Below, one piece after another: positions 20,085 through 30,494 of a stretch of DNA of 64,000 nt. The stretch comes from Afipia sp. P52-10. GTDB taxonomy: Bacteria > Pseudomonadota > Alphaproteobacteria > Rhizobiales > Xanthobacteraceae. The notes under the pieces were generated by a model that saw only the letters and a program-made list of their open reading frames with translations, was not told where the DNA came from and searched no databases. The position numbers and the translations under genes are program-made. The stretch lies in NCBI RefSeq assembly GCF_000516555.1, contig NZ_AZSJ01000003.1, positions 687,186-751,185 on the forward strand, written 5' to 3'. How positions within the stretch are numbered: the stretch's first letter is position 1; the number at the start of each line of letters is the position of its first letter.

Positions 20085-20921
20085 CTACGCCGTCAGATCA
20101 GCCACGACCAGCGCGCGGAGCTCGTCCGTCACCTGCGGCGTCCGGCCGAACCAGAGCGCGAATCCCCGCACCGCCTGATGCAGCAGCATGCCAAGGCCAT
20201 CGGCGGTGACGAGACCACGCTGGCGCGCCGCGTTCAGCAGATCCGTATCGAACGGAACATAAACGTTGTCCGCGACCACCGCGCCCGCCGGCAACCGGCC
20301 GACGTCGAGCGTCAACGGCGGCTGGCCCTTCATGCCGAGCGAGGTGGTGTTCACCAGCAGCTTCGCGCGCGGCAGCAGGCCGGCCACCGCGTCCCAGGTC
20401 GCGGGCTTGATGCACGCACCGAACTGCTGCGCGAGGTCTTGCGCGCGCGGCAGCGTGCGGTTGACGAGATGGATCGTCTTCACACCGCGCTCGATCAGAC
20501 CGAACAGGACCGCGCGCGCGGAACCGCCCGCGCCCAGCACCAGCGCCTCATTCGTCCGCGCGTCCCAGCCGGGCGCGGCCGCGTCGAGATTGTTGATGAA
20601 ACCCTCGACGTCGGTGTTGGTCGCGCGCAGCGTGCCACCATCGAGCCAGAGCGTGTTGGCGGCGCCGACGGCGCGCGCGCGCGCATCGGCATCGCTCAAC
20701 GCCAGCGCCTGCTCCTTGTGCGGGATCGTGACGTTGGCGCCGGTATAGCCGCGCGCAGCGAGACTGGCGATGAAGGTGGCAAAATCCTCCGGCTGCACCG
20801 CCTCGATGCGGTAATCGCCGTCAATGCCGAACGACTTCAGCCAGTATTTGTGGATGATCGGCGAGCGCGAATGCGCCGCCGGCCACCCGATCAGACATGC
20901 AGCGCGCAAATGTGTGGTCAT
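20085..20921 (-). CDS. aroE: Shikimate dehydrogenase
   Basis: A 278-aa NADP-dependent enzyme of the shikimate pathway reducing 3-dehydroshikimate. Substrate-binding SRSP (18-21), catalytic Lys69 in NVTIPHK, the NTD motif (TNTDVEG) and the nucleotide-binding LGAGGSARA are all present. The C-terminal DGLGMLLHQA motif is complete. It is the usual AroE length. The downstream gene on the same strand (19392) is unrelated, so it is probably transcribed alone. Confidence 0.96.
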   Translation of the reverse strand: MTTHLRAACLIGWPAAHSRSPIIHKYWLKSFGIDGDYRIEAVQPEDFATFIASLAARGYTGANVTIPHKEQALALSDADARARAVGAANTLWLDGGTLRATNTDVEGFINNLDAAAPGWDARTNEALVLGAGGSARAVLFGLIERGVKTIHLVNRTLPRAQDLAQQFGACIKPATWDAVAGLLPRAKLLVNTTSLGMKGQPPLTLDVGRLPAGAVVADNVYVPFDTDLLNAARQRGLVTADGLGMLLHQAVRGFALWFGRTPQVTDELRALVVADLTA

Positions 20922-20995
20922 GGCCCAAAGCGTTCGAGGGATGCAGCAGCCGCGACAGCCGCTCCCGCCTCACAATCACGGCGGCGGCAGGGCTG

Positions 20996-22708
20996 TCAAT
21001 GCGCGTTGGCGCTCGACGCAAGCACATCCTCGACCGAACGCTTAAAGCGGACGTCTGGCGGATGCACGCCGCTCGCCCACAACACGCGCCGGACCGCATG
21101 GGAGGTGCCGGTGAGGACCACCCGCACGCCGTTGTGCCGCGCCTTGGCGACCGCAGCCTCAATCGCATGCGCGGCGGTGGAATCCAGGAGCGGCACGTCG
21201 GCGAAATCCAACACCAGCAGCTTCGGCCGTCCGACGATGCCGTCGAGGGCCGCACCCACGGTCGCCGCCGCACCGAAGAAGAACGCCCCGGCGATCCGGT
21301 ACACCAGGATGTCGGGATTGGTGGCGAGCGACACATCATAGGGCTTGCGCTGGCCGTTGGCGGTGTCGGCCTTGTCCTCGCTCGCCAGCGGCGTGCCGCC
21401 CTCGATCCGGATCGCCTCCGACATGCGATGCAGGAACAACAGCGTGCCGAGACCGAAGCCGACCAGAATGCCTTCGGTCAAGTCGCGGAAGATCGTCAGC
21501 AGCAGCGTGACGAGCAGCACGATCGCATCGCCCCACGACGAGCGCAGCAGCGACATCAGCGCGTGCTTCTCCGCCATGTTCCAGGCGACGACGATCAGGA
21601 TGCCGGCGAGCGCCGCGAGCGGGATCATGCTGGCGAGCGGCGCGGCGAACACCAGCATCAAGAGCACGAACAGCGCGTGCAGCATGCCCGACACGGGCCC
21701 CCGCGCACCGGCGCGGACGTTGGTCGCGGTGCGGGCGATGGTGCCGGTGGCGCAGATGCCGCCGAACAGGCCGGAGGCGATATTGGCGACACCCTGTGCG
21801 ACCAGTTCGCAGTTGGAACGATGGCGGCGGCCGGTCATGCCGTCGGCGACGACCGCGGACAACAGCGACTCGATCGCGCCGAGCAGCGCGAAGGCAAACG
21901 CATCCGGCAGCACCGCCTGCACCTTTTCCAAGCTCAGCGGCGGCAGCGTTGGCCACGGCAAGGTCCGCGGCAGCTCGCCGAAGCGGCTGCCGATCGTCTC
22001 CACCGGCAGGCCGAACAGCCACGTCAGCGCGGCGGCCACGGCAACGGCAATCAGGAAGCCGGGCCAGGTCGGGCGATAGATACGGAACACGACGATGATG
22101 CCGACGGTCAGCACCGCGATGGCGAGCGCGACCGGATTGATGGTGTCGATCGCGCCGGCGAGCGCCCGCAGTTTCGGCAGAAACTCGCCCGGCTCGTGCC
22201 CAGACAGGGTGAGCCCGAACAGATCTTTGATCTGGCTCGCGGCGATGATGACGGCGATGCCCGCCGTAAAGCCGACTGTGACCGGAAACGGAATGAACTT
22301 GATGTAGGTGCCGAGCCGCAGGAGCCCGGCGATCATCATCAGCACGCCGGAGATGATGGTCGCGAGGAACAGCCCGTCCATGCCGTGCCGCTGCACCGTT
22401 GCCGCAACCAGCACGATGAACGCCCCGGCCGGGCCGCCGATCTGGAAGCGGCTGCCGCCGAGCGCCGAAATCAGGAAGCCGGCGACGATCGCGGTGTAGA
22501 GACCTTGCACCGGGGCCGCGCCCGAGGCGATCGCGATCGCCATCGACAACGGCAGCGCGACGATCGCAACCGTCAGCCCGGCAAATGCGTCGGCCTTCAG
22601 GTCGGCGAGGCCATAGCCTTCGCGCAGGATGGTGACGAGCTTCGGCGTGAACAGCGCACCGAACGAAACCGATCGTGCAGAGAGGGAGGCATCGCTCAAG
22701 CTTGTCAT
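20996..22708 (-). CDS. SulP-family anion transporter with C-terminal STAS domain
   Basis: A 570-aa inner-membrane protein. The transmembrane core (about 35-440, some 12-14 segments) has the SulP signature region (GLTVAIVALPLSMAIAIASG) and a second conserved loop (GAIESLLSAVVADGM). A STAS domain follows (about 465-560, LLVLDFADVPLLDSTAAHAIE) with a Ser in the position often phosphorylated in STAS proteins. It probably moves sulfate, bicarbonate or a dicarboxylate. No carbonic anhydrase gene is adjacent, so the ion cannot be named. The ribosome site is weak. Confidence 0.92.
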   Translation of the reverse strand: MTSLSDASLSARSVSFGALFTPKLVTILREGYGLADLKADAFAGLTVAIVALPLSMAIAIASGAAPVQGLYTAIVAGFLISALGGSRFQIGGPAGAFIVLVAATVQRHGMDGLFLATIISGVLMMIAGLLRLGTYIKFIPFPVTVGFTAGIAVIIAASQIKDLFGLTLSGHEPGEFLPKLRALAGAIDTINPVALAIAVLTVGIIVVFRIYRPTWPGFLIAVAVAAALTWLFGLPVETIGSRFGELPRTLPWPTLPPLSLEKVQAVLPDAFAFALLGAIESLLSAVVADGMTGRRHRSNCELVAQGVANIASGLFGGICATGTIARTATNVRAGARGPVSGMLHALFVLLMLVFAAPLASMIPLAALAGILIVVAWNMAEKHALMSLLRSSWGDAIVLLVTLLLTIFRDLTEGILVGFGLGTLLFLHRMSEAIRIEGGTPLASEDKADTANGQRKPYDVSLATNPDILVYRIAGAFFFGAAATVGAALDGIVGRPKLLVLDFADVPLLDSTAAHAIEAAVAKARHNGVRVVLTGTSHAVRRVLWASGVHPPDVRFKRSVEDVLASSANAH

Positions 22709-22809
22709 TCTGTGTCAGCCATCAACGTGCCCGTATCGGCGTGAGTCCGGCGGGCCTATTGATAGGAACTCGGACGCCATATTGGCAAGGCGATCGCGGG
22801 CAGGCGCGA

Positions 22810-22836
22810 GCCCGATTCAGCAAGACTGAACCGGGC
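22810..22836. other. Stem-loop downstream of the EF-G-like gene
   Basis: Arms gcccg-a-ttcag and ctgaa-c-cgggc form ten pairs with one mismatch around loop caaga. No T run follows on either strand. The inner gattcag...ctgaa motif resembles the hairpin at 52797. Confidence 0.4.
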
Positions 22837-22957
22837 CCAAGCTTCAACTTTTCTTACAGGCACGACACATGAGCGACGGCAACACATGCCGACAGCGACA
22901 CACGCCCTGCGGCCGTACGTGACCGACAGCGACAAGGGCGCCGCTGCCGGACCACGA

Positions 22958-25006
22958 TCACGCGGCCGCGCTGTGTGCCGCGACGATCTGGTCCGCCGTC
23001 CGCCCCGTGACCTCCGCCATATGATCGAACGCGGTGGTGAAGCTGCCGGCGCCGGTGGTCGCCGAGCGGACCTCGACGATCAGATCGCCGATCTCCGCCT
23101 CCGGCAGCATCGCCCGCACCACGTCCCAGCCGTCCCAGCCCTCGCGCGTGTCGAACGACAGAATCTGGCCGCGCCGGCCGGACAGAATCGCGTTGATGCG
23201 CGCGGTCGCGTCCGTCGGACAGACGATCTCGACGGTGTGGATCGGCTCCAGCAGCACCGGCTGGCACCCGGGCAGCGCCTCGCTGACGCCGATGCGCGCG
23301 GCCGTGCGGAAGGCGAGATCGGACGAATCCACCGTGTGGTAGGAGCCGTCGGTCAGCGTCACCGCAATATCGACGACGGGAAAGCCGAGCGGCCCATGCA
23401 GCAGGGCGTCGCGCACGCCTTCCTCCACCGCTGGGATGTAGTTGCGCGGTACCGCGCCGCCGACCACCTGCTCGTCGAACTTGAAGCCGTCGCCGCGCTG
23501 CAGCGGCTTGATATCCAGCACGACATCGCCGAACTGGCCGTGCCCACCGGACTGCTTCTTGTGGCGGCCGCGCTGGGTTGTGGGCTTGCGGATGGTCTCG
23601 CGGTAGCCCACCGCCGGATTGCGCTGGTTGACGGCCACGCCGAAGCGTCCCCGCAGGCGCTCGAGCACGACGCGCAGATGCATCTCGCCCTGCCCGCTCA
23701 GCACCACTTCATGGGTTTCCGGATGATGCACGATCGAGAGCGACGGATCTTCCTCGCCGAGCCGCAGCAGCGACTGGCCGAGCTTAACGTCGTCCTTGCG
23801 ATCGTTGGCGGCGATCGCCAAGGCCAGCACCGGCGGACGCACCGGAACGTCCGTCAGTGCGCGATGCGGCACCTTCGCCGCGGTGAGCGTATCGCCGGTG
23901 CGCGCATGATCGAGCTTGCCGAGTGCGATCACCTCGCCGGCTTTCGCCACACCGCGCTTGTTGTCCTGGCCGACGCCGAGCGCTGCGATGCTGGAGAAGC
24001 GATCGCCGTCACCGCGGTGCGACAGCAGCGTCGCGCCGTCCATGATCTGGCCGGTCAGCACCCGCACCAGCGAGATCTTGCCGCCGTGCGGCACATGCAT
24101 GGTCTTCATCACATAGGCGAGCGTGCCCGCGCCCTCCTCGATGCCGAGCCGCTTCGCCGTATCGCCGATATCCGGCACCTCGTGCCGCAACGCCTTCATC
24201 AGCCGCAGCACGCCGTTCGCACGGGTCGCCGAGCCGAGCAGCACCGGGCAGATCACGCCCTCGCGTAATTCGCGCGCGAGATCGTCGAACACCGCGTCAC
24301 GCGGCGGCGGGATGTCCTCCAGCAACTGCTCCATCAACGCATCGTCGTGGTCGGCGAGCTTTTCCAGCATCGAGAAGCGCGCATCCTTCTCGCGCTGCAG
24401 GTCGCCGCTGTCGATATCGACCACTTCCGACGGCAGATGCTCGCGGTAGACGAAGGCGCGCTCCAGCGCCAGATCGACGAAGCCGGCGATCAGGTCGCCC
24501 TTCCAGATCGGGATCTGGCGCAGCACCAGCGGCACGCGCGAGGCCGGCTGCAACGTCGCGAGCGTGTCGCGCACGCGCTCCTCGGCCTTGTCGATCTTGT
24601 TCAGAAACAGGATGCGCGGAATGCGCAGGTCTTCCAGCTCGCGCAGGATCAATTGCAGCTGCGGCAGCTTGCGCTCATCCGCCTCGCAGACGACGACGGC
24701 AGCGTCCACCGCTGGCAGTGCCGCACGCATGTCGTGAATGAACTCGACCGAACCCGGACAATCCAGGAAGGTGTAGCTCTCGCCCATGAAACTGGTGGTG
24801 ACCGCGGTGAGCCCGGTGCTCATCTTGTGAGCGCGCGCCTCGGCACCGGCGTCGCCGATCGTAGTGCCGTCTTCAACCGTGCCTTGTTTGGGGATTGCGC
24901 CTGTGCGCGCGAGGATCGCTTCGAGTAGGGTGGTCTTGCCGCTTTGGAATGGTCCAACCAGCGCTATGCACCGTGGACCGCGGGGACTTCTGGCATCGTG
25001 TCCCAT
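22958..25006 (-). CDS. EF-G-like translational GTPase (paralogue)
   Basis: A 682-aa protein with the full EF-G layout: G domain (1-260), domain II, then domains III-V. The P-loop GPFQSGKT is at 18-25, with G2 TGLTAVTT and NKID as G4. The G3 motif reads DCPGS (82-86) where translating factors have DxPGH, so the catalytic histidine is Ser86. This matches a divergent EF-G-like group in alphaproteobacteria and actinobacteria, distinct from FusA. Possible roles are ribosome recycling, rescue or stress translation. It is not in a ribosomal operon. Confidence 0.88.
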   Translation of the reverse strand: MGHDARSPRGPRCIALVGPFQSGKTTLLEAILARTGAIPKQGTVEDGTTIGDAGAEARAHKMSTGLTAVTTSFMGESYTFLDCPGSVEFIHDMRAALPAVDAAVVVCEADERKLPQLQLILRELEDLRIPRILFLNKIDKAEERVRDTLATLQPASRVPLVLRQIPIWKGDLIAGFVDLALERAFVYREHLPSEVVDIDSGDLQREKDARFSMLEKLADHDDALMEQLLEDIPPPRDAVFDDLARELREGVICPVLLGSATRANGVLRLMKALRHEVPDIGDTAKRLGIEEGAGTLAYVMKTMHVPHGGKISLVRVLTGQIMDGATLLSHRGDGDRFSSIAALGVGQDNKRGVAKAGEVIALGKLDHARTGDTLTAAKVPHRALTDVPVRPPVLALAIAANDRKDDVKLGQSLLRLGEEDPSLSIVHHPETHEVVLSGQGEMHLRVVLERLRGRFGVAVNQRNPAVGYRETIRKPTTQRGRHKKQSGGHGQFGDVVLDIKPLQRGDGFKFDEQVVGGAVPRNYIPAVEEGVRDALLHGPLGFPVVDIAVTLTDGSYHTVDSSDLAFRTAARIGVSEALPGCQPVLLEPIHTVEIVCPTDATARINAILSGRRGQILSFDTREGWDGWDVVRAMLPEAEIGDLIVEVRSATTGAGSFTTAFDHMAEVTGRTADQIVAAHSAAA

Positions 25007-25110
25007 CTGCCGCCTCCATCTGGAGCTCGGCCCGCGCTTTCAAGATCCGGAGCGCATGTTCCGTTCATCAAGCCGCGCAGCATGATCCGCTTCGATCATG
25101 CGTCCCTGTT

Positions 25111-25157
25111 GAGCATGATGATCCGAAAACCGGACGCCGCCTTTCGGGACCATGCTC
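25111..25157. repeat. Dispersed palindromic element R2
   Basis: Imperfect inverted repeat: gagcatg...atccgaaa on the left and tttcgggac-catgctc on the right. Related sequences are at 19286-19340 and 1-16. This gagcatgatccgaaaaccg type is widespread in Bradyrhizobium-group genomes as I recall it. Confidence 0.7.
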
Positions 25158-25325
25158 CACCCACGTCTTGCGAGATGCGCTCCTGCGGGTCGGCGACGAC
25201 CATCGTCTCAGCGTCCTCTCGCTTTGGCAAGCAAGATCGTTTGCGCTTCGCAACAATCACGCCAGGACTCATCTCGCGATCGGTCTTGTTGATCACGCCG
25301 CGCGTGATCAACACTTTGGACAACA

Positions 25326-25352
25326 AGCGAAAGCCCGGTTTTGGAACCGGGC
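25326..25352 (-). terminator. Terminator of the first DUF992 gene
   Basis: An 8-bp stem gcccggtt/aaccgggc (25333-25340 with 25345-25352), loop ttgg, followed on the minus strand by TTTCGCTTG. It is 32 bp after the stop at 25385. The T run is short. Confidence 0.6.
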
Positions 25353-25384
25353 CGCCGCTCAATTGAGATAAAACTGCGAAACAA

Positions 25385-25870
25385 TCACAGCGGACCGGGG
25401 CGGATTTCCATCCCTTCGAACCCGAAGGCGAGGTTGAGCCCCTGCTGGCCGGCAACCTCCCGCGGGATCAGCGCGATCGAGTCACCAGGGCCGCCGAGGA
25501 GCTGGTTCGATGCCGCACCCGGACCGATCGATGCGCTGGCGCCGGCGCCGGCATACTCGCCGGCCAGAGCGCCGCGCGGCAGCCGCCGCGATGGGCCGTA
25601 CACATCCCACGCCAGCGCCCAGCGTTCGGTGACGCCGAGGTCAACGCCGAGCCGGTTGATCCGCGCCGCATACGGCTCGGCCCTGCGGCCGTTGCGCGTC
25701 GTCAGCATGCAGTTCAACTCCGTCACCGAACCGACGATCAGGCCCGGGCTCGGACCGCCGGTGCATTCGAGGATGCCGATGCGAACACCAGGCCCCAGCG
25801 GCTCTTGCGCGGCGGCCGGTGTCGCTGCGGCAAGGACGGTTGCGGTCAACAGGGCGGAAACACAACGCAT
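25385..25870 (-). CDS. Exported DUF992 protein, copy 1
   Basis: A 161-aa periplasmic protein. The signal peptide (1-21, ATPAAAQ) is followed by the DUF992 pattern: VRIGILECTGGPSPGLIVGSVTELNCML and a GVDLGVTERWALAWDVYGP segment, with two conserved cysteines that could pair. GGAG precedes the ATG. The family is common in Rhizobiales and functionally uncharacterised. A paralogue lies upstream at 26198 on the same strand, separated by 327 bp. Confidence 0.85.
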   Translation of the reverse strand: MRCVSALLTATVLAAATPAAAQEPLGPGVRIGILECTGGPSPGLIVGSVTELNCMLTTRNGRRAEPYAARINRLGVDLGVTERWALAWDVYGPSRRLPRGALAGEYAGAGASASIGPGAASNQLLGGPGDSIALIPREVAGQQGLNLAFGFEGMEIRPGPL

Positions 25871-26197
25871 GATCTTGATCTCCGAATGAATTGTGCCGCG
25901 CGGTTGGTCTCCATGAACAATGCTGACCTGCACTCGACCGGCGGCAGCACTCTCAAGTGCAGTCGCCGATAGAACGCCGTGCGGGATGATAAGTTGCAGT
26001 CACCGCTCACGCGCGCGCCCCACAGCAGCGCGGGACGGGCGGTTCACAACCGGAGCGCGTCACGCTCCGACCGGTACCGAACGCAGGCGCAGCCCATGCA
26101 CGGCACATCGCGCTAGGGCGAGCTTCTTCGCAAGCTCCTCAGCGGACAGGCCGGAAGAAACCACGGGAGCAGTCCGTAGGGGCCGTAGCGGCCGTCG
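25871..26197. other. 327-bp spacer between the two DUF992 genes
   Basis: GC-rich sequence with no gene I can support. It presumably contains the promoter of the downstream copy (start 25870) and any terminator of the upstream one. No clear hairpin with a T run was seen. Confidence 0.55.
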
Positions 26198-26707
26198 TCA
26201 GCGCGCCGGCCGCAGCTCAAGTCCCTGTAAGCCGGCCTGCACATTGAGGCCGACCTGGCCCTGCAGGCTCAGCGGCTGCAACGCGAGCGAATTGTTCGAG
26301 CCGCCGACCAGCGCATTGGCGCCGAGGCCGACGCCAACCGCCGCGCTGCCGGAGACGCCGCCATAATTGCCCGACAGATCGCCCGGTCCGATCCGGCCGG
26401 TCGGCGCGAACACTGCCCAGGCGAGGCCGGTCTCCTGGGTGATGCCGATGTCGAGCCCGACCTTGCGGATCGTGCCGATGTAGCGGTCCTCGAACCGGTC
26501 GTCGCCGCGATAGACGCAGTCCATCGTCGTCGCCGAACCGACCACGAGACCGACGCTCGGACCGCCCCGGCATTCGAGCACGCCGGTCTTCACCCGCGAC
26601 TGCGCCGCCACCAGCGACGGGATGGCGGTCGCGACCAGAGCGGCCGTGGCGAGCAGAGCAATGCCGTGCAGACGGCGACGAACGAACGAAGCGATCAAGC
26701 GGCGCAT
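26198..26707 (-). CDS. Exported DUF992 protein, copy 2
   Basis: A 169-aa paralogue of the protein at 25385. Signal peptide (1-35, longer and Arg-rich), then SRVKTGVLECRGGPSVGLVVGS, a conserved Cys in TTMDCVYRG and GLDIGITQETGLAWAVFAP. The C-terminal GLNVQAGLQGLELRP parallels the first copy's GLNLAFGFEGMEIRP. GGAGAACCCC precedes the ATG. No transmembrane segment after the signal. Function unknown. Confidence 0.85.
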   Translation of the reverse strand: MRRLIASFVRRRLHGIALLATAALVATAIPSLVAAQSRVKTGVLECRGGPSVGLVVGSATTMDCVYRGDDRFEDRYIGTIRKVGLDIGITQETGLAWAVFAPTGRIGPGDLSGNYGGVSGSAAVGVGLGANALVGGSNNSLALQPLSLQGQVGLNVQAGLQGLELRPAR

Positions 26708-26851
26708 GGGGTTCTCCGGCAGACGGTGCAAACGACGTGATGCAGGCGAGAGAAGACGCAGGCAAGAACAGCACGGGCGCACATGCCTTGCAGCATGTAC
26801 GCCCGAATCATCGCACAGAACGACGCGAGCCGCCAGTTCGCGGCAGCGCCG

Positions 26852-28943
<2,092 letters not shown>

Positions 28944-28947
<4 letters not shown>

Positions 28948-29483
28948 CCCGCTTCCGGCCGCTGTCGCGTCGCCCCCTCGAGGCGGCCTATCTCACGCAA
29001 CCGGATGCCGAGCGCCATGGCATCGATCCCGGCAAGCGGCAGAGCCGTGAACGCCGCAATCCGGTTCTCCAGGTAACGGAACGCTTCGACAAAGGCTGCC
29101 TCCTTTGCGAGGTTGCTGCCCTCGACCGTCGCGGGATCCTCGATACCCCAGTGCGCCGTCATCGGCCGGCCCGGCCAGACGGGACAGGCTTCCCCCGCCG
29201 CGCTGTCGCAGACCGTGAAGACGAAATCCATCGATGGAGCGCCAGCCTGCGCGAATTCCAGCCAGCTCTTGGAACGGAAGCCATCGGCCGGATAGCCAAG
29301 ATCGCGCAACGTCTTCAGTGCGAGCGGATTGACCTCGCCCCTCGGCGCACTGCCGGCGGAGAAGGAGTGAAACCGCCCCGCACCGTCCTTGCGCAAAATC
29401 GACTCGGCCAGAATCGAGCGCGCCGAATTGCCGGTGCACAAGAACAGAACGTTGTAGACACGAACAGCGGCGATCTCAGGCAT
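28944..29483 (-). CDS. arsC: Arsenate reductase, low-molecular-weight phosphatase type
   Basis: A 179-aa cytoplasmic enzyme reducing arsenate to arsenite. The phosphatase loop CTGNSAR (Cys16 to Arg22, CX5R) opens the protein, with resolving cysteines available at CDSAAGEACPVW. The C-terminal 40 residues are longer than in the minimal Staphylococcus type and mostly helical. ATG 29483 lies 8 nt inside the arsR end; AAGGA is upstream. The electron donor (thioredoxin or glutathione) cannot be read. Confidence 0.92.
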
Positions 29484-29835
29484 GAGCACGCTTCCTTGTC
29501 GTTACAGGCTTGCAAGTTGCCGACGCTAAAACCGGCTCGCAAATCTCCGGCTTACCAGCGCAGCAGTCCTTCATCAGGAAGCCGATCAGATCGCCCAGCA
29601 CAGCATAGTCGGCAGCGTAGATGATCGAGCGCGACTCACGCCGCTGCGTGATCAAGCCTGCCCGTTCCAGCTCCTTCAGATGAAACGACACATTGGACGC
29701 CGATACGCCGACCTGCTCGGCGACAGCCCCCGCCGCCATACCCTCTGTGCCTGCCCTGACCAGAAGCCGGACGATGCCGAGCCGTGTCTCCTGCGACAGC
29801 GCCGCGAAGCACTCGCGCGCTTGACTCTCTCGCAT
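29476..29835 (-). CDS. arsR: ArsR-family arsenic-responsive repressor
   Basis: A 119-aa winged-helix repressor (DNA-binding helix VSASNVSFHLKEL, 44-56). The classical alpha-3 CxC sensor site is absent. Cysteines instead cluster near the C-terminus: Cys91, 92 and 99, with Cys108 further on. This resembles the C-terminal As(III) site of Acidithiobacillus-type ArsR (two adjacent cysteines then a third), with the third one residue further away. It should repress its own operon until arsenite binds, probably through the inverted repeat at 29838. Confidence 0.93.
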   Translation of the reverse strand: MRESQARECFAALSQETRLGIVRLLVRAGTEGMAAGAVAEQVGVSASNVSFHLKELERAGLITQRRESRSIIYAADYAVLGDLIGFLMKDCCAGKPEICEPVLASATCKPVTTRKRAHA

Positions 29836-29837
29836 GA

Positions 29838-29853
29838 TTCAATAATCCTTGAA
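29838..29853. promoter_or_regulatory. Candidate ArsR operator (TTCAA-N6-TTGAA)
   Basis: A 5-6-5 inverted repeat 2 bp upstream of the arsR start in the only AT-rich part of the divergent region, with a further TTGAA half-site at 29865-29869. It is placed to control both arsR and the divergent gene at 29886. Confidence 0.6.
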
Positions 29854-29885
29854 ATATAGAATCGTTGAAACGAGGTATAGCGCCG

Positions 29886-30434
29886 ATGTCCGTCCCCGCC
29901 AAGGCCATTCCGCTTTCGCCGCCGCCCGAGGGCGAAATTTCCACCCGCGCATTGCTGGCGGAACTCGCCCGCCACAACGCCAAGCGTCTGATCTTTTCCT
30001 ATGACGGACGGGACGTTCTGCCCGGCTATCATGTCACCGAGGTCAAGGACGGACAGTTCTCCGGCCTCGATTGCGGCGCCAATCCGGAGGCTTGGCGCGA
30101 GACCTTCATCCAGCTCTGGGATGTGCCGTCTGAAGACGGCCGCACACACATGCCGGCAGCCAAGTTCTCCGCGATCATGCATAAGGTGCAGGAGCATGTG
30201 CCGTTCGATAGCGATGCGCGGCTGACGTTCGAGGTCAGCGACGGGATTGGCGCGATCCAGCTTTTCCGCGCAGACAGCATCGCTGCCGACGACACACATA
30301 TCCGCATCGCGCTGTCGCGGCGGCCGGCAAGCTGCAAGCCGCGCGACCGCTGGCTCGAACAACAGCAGGTGCAGGCCTGCTGCGGCCCGGTGGCGGACGT
30401 TGCCGCCAAGTGTTGTGCATCACCCGATTCATAA
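29886..30434 (+). CDS. Conserved protein divergent from arsR (DUF6428-like)
   Basis: A 182-aa soluble protein with no signal or membrane segment. The GYHVTEVK and GLDCGANPEAWRET segments match a family I recall as DUF6428, often found next to ars genes. The C-terminus has a Cys-rich tail (CCGP...KCCASPDS), suggesting thiol-metalloid contact. It shares a 50-bp promoter region, including the inverted repeat at 29838, with arsR. The ATG at 29886 is preceded by GAGG. Function unknown; a role in arsenic handling is inferred from position and the Cys tail. Confidence 0.78.
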   Translation: MSVPAKAIPLSPPPEGEISTRALLAELARHNAKRLIFSYDGRDVLPGYHVTEVKDGQFSGLDCGANPEAWRETFIQLWDVPSEDGRTHMPAAKFSAIMHKVQEHVPFDSDARLTFEVSDGIGAIQLFRADSIAADDTHIRIALSRRPASCKPRDRWLEQQQVQACCGPVADVAAKCCASPDS

Positions 30435-30494
30435 CGAAACGTTAAAATCGCGCCGTTACGGTGGCCGTCGACGATCGCAACCGTGGCACGCGCA

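Larger units (their letters stand above)
25007..25384. other. 378-bp repeat-containing intergenic region
   Basis: It holds the leader of the EF-G-like gene, an R2 element (25111-25157), unassigned AT/GC-mixed sequence at 25160-25325, and the terminator of the DUF992 gene (25326-25352). A 119-aa leftward frame crosses it (25096-25455), but its C-terminus is the R2 element read through and it overlaps a real gene; I do not call it. Confidence 0.6.

Noticed and set aside
25096-25455. 119-aa leftward open frame
   Set aside because: Its C-terminus is the R2 repeat read through, it overlaps the DUF992 gene and it has no ribosome site.
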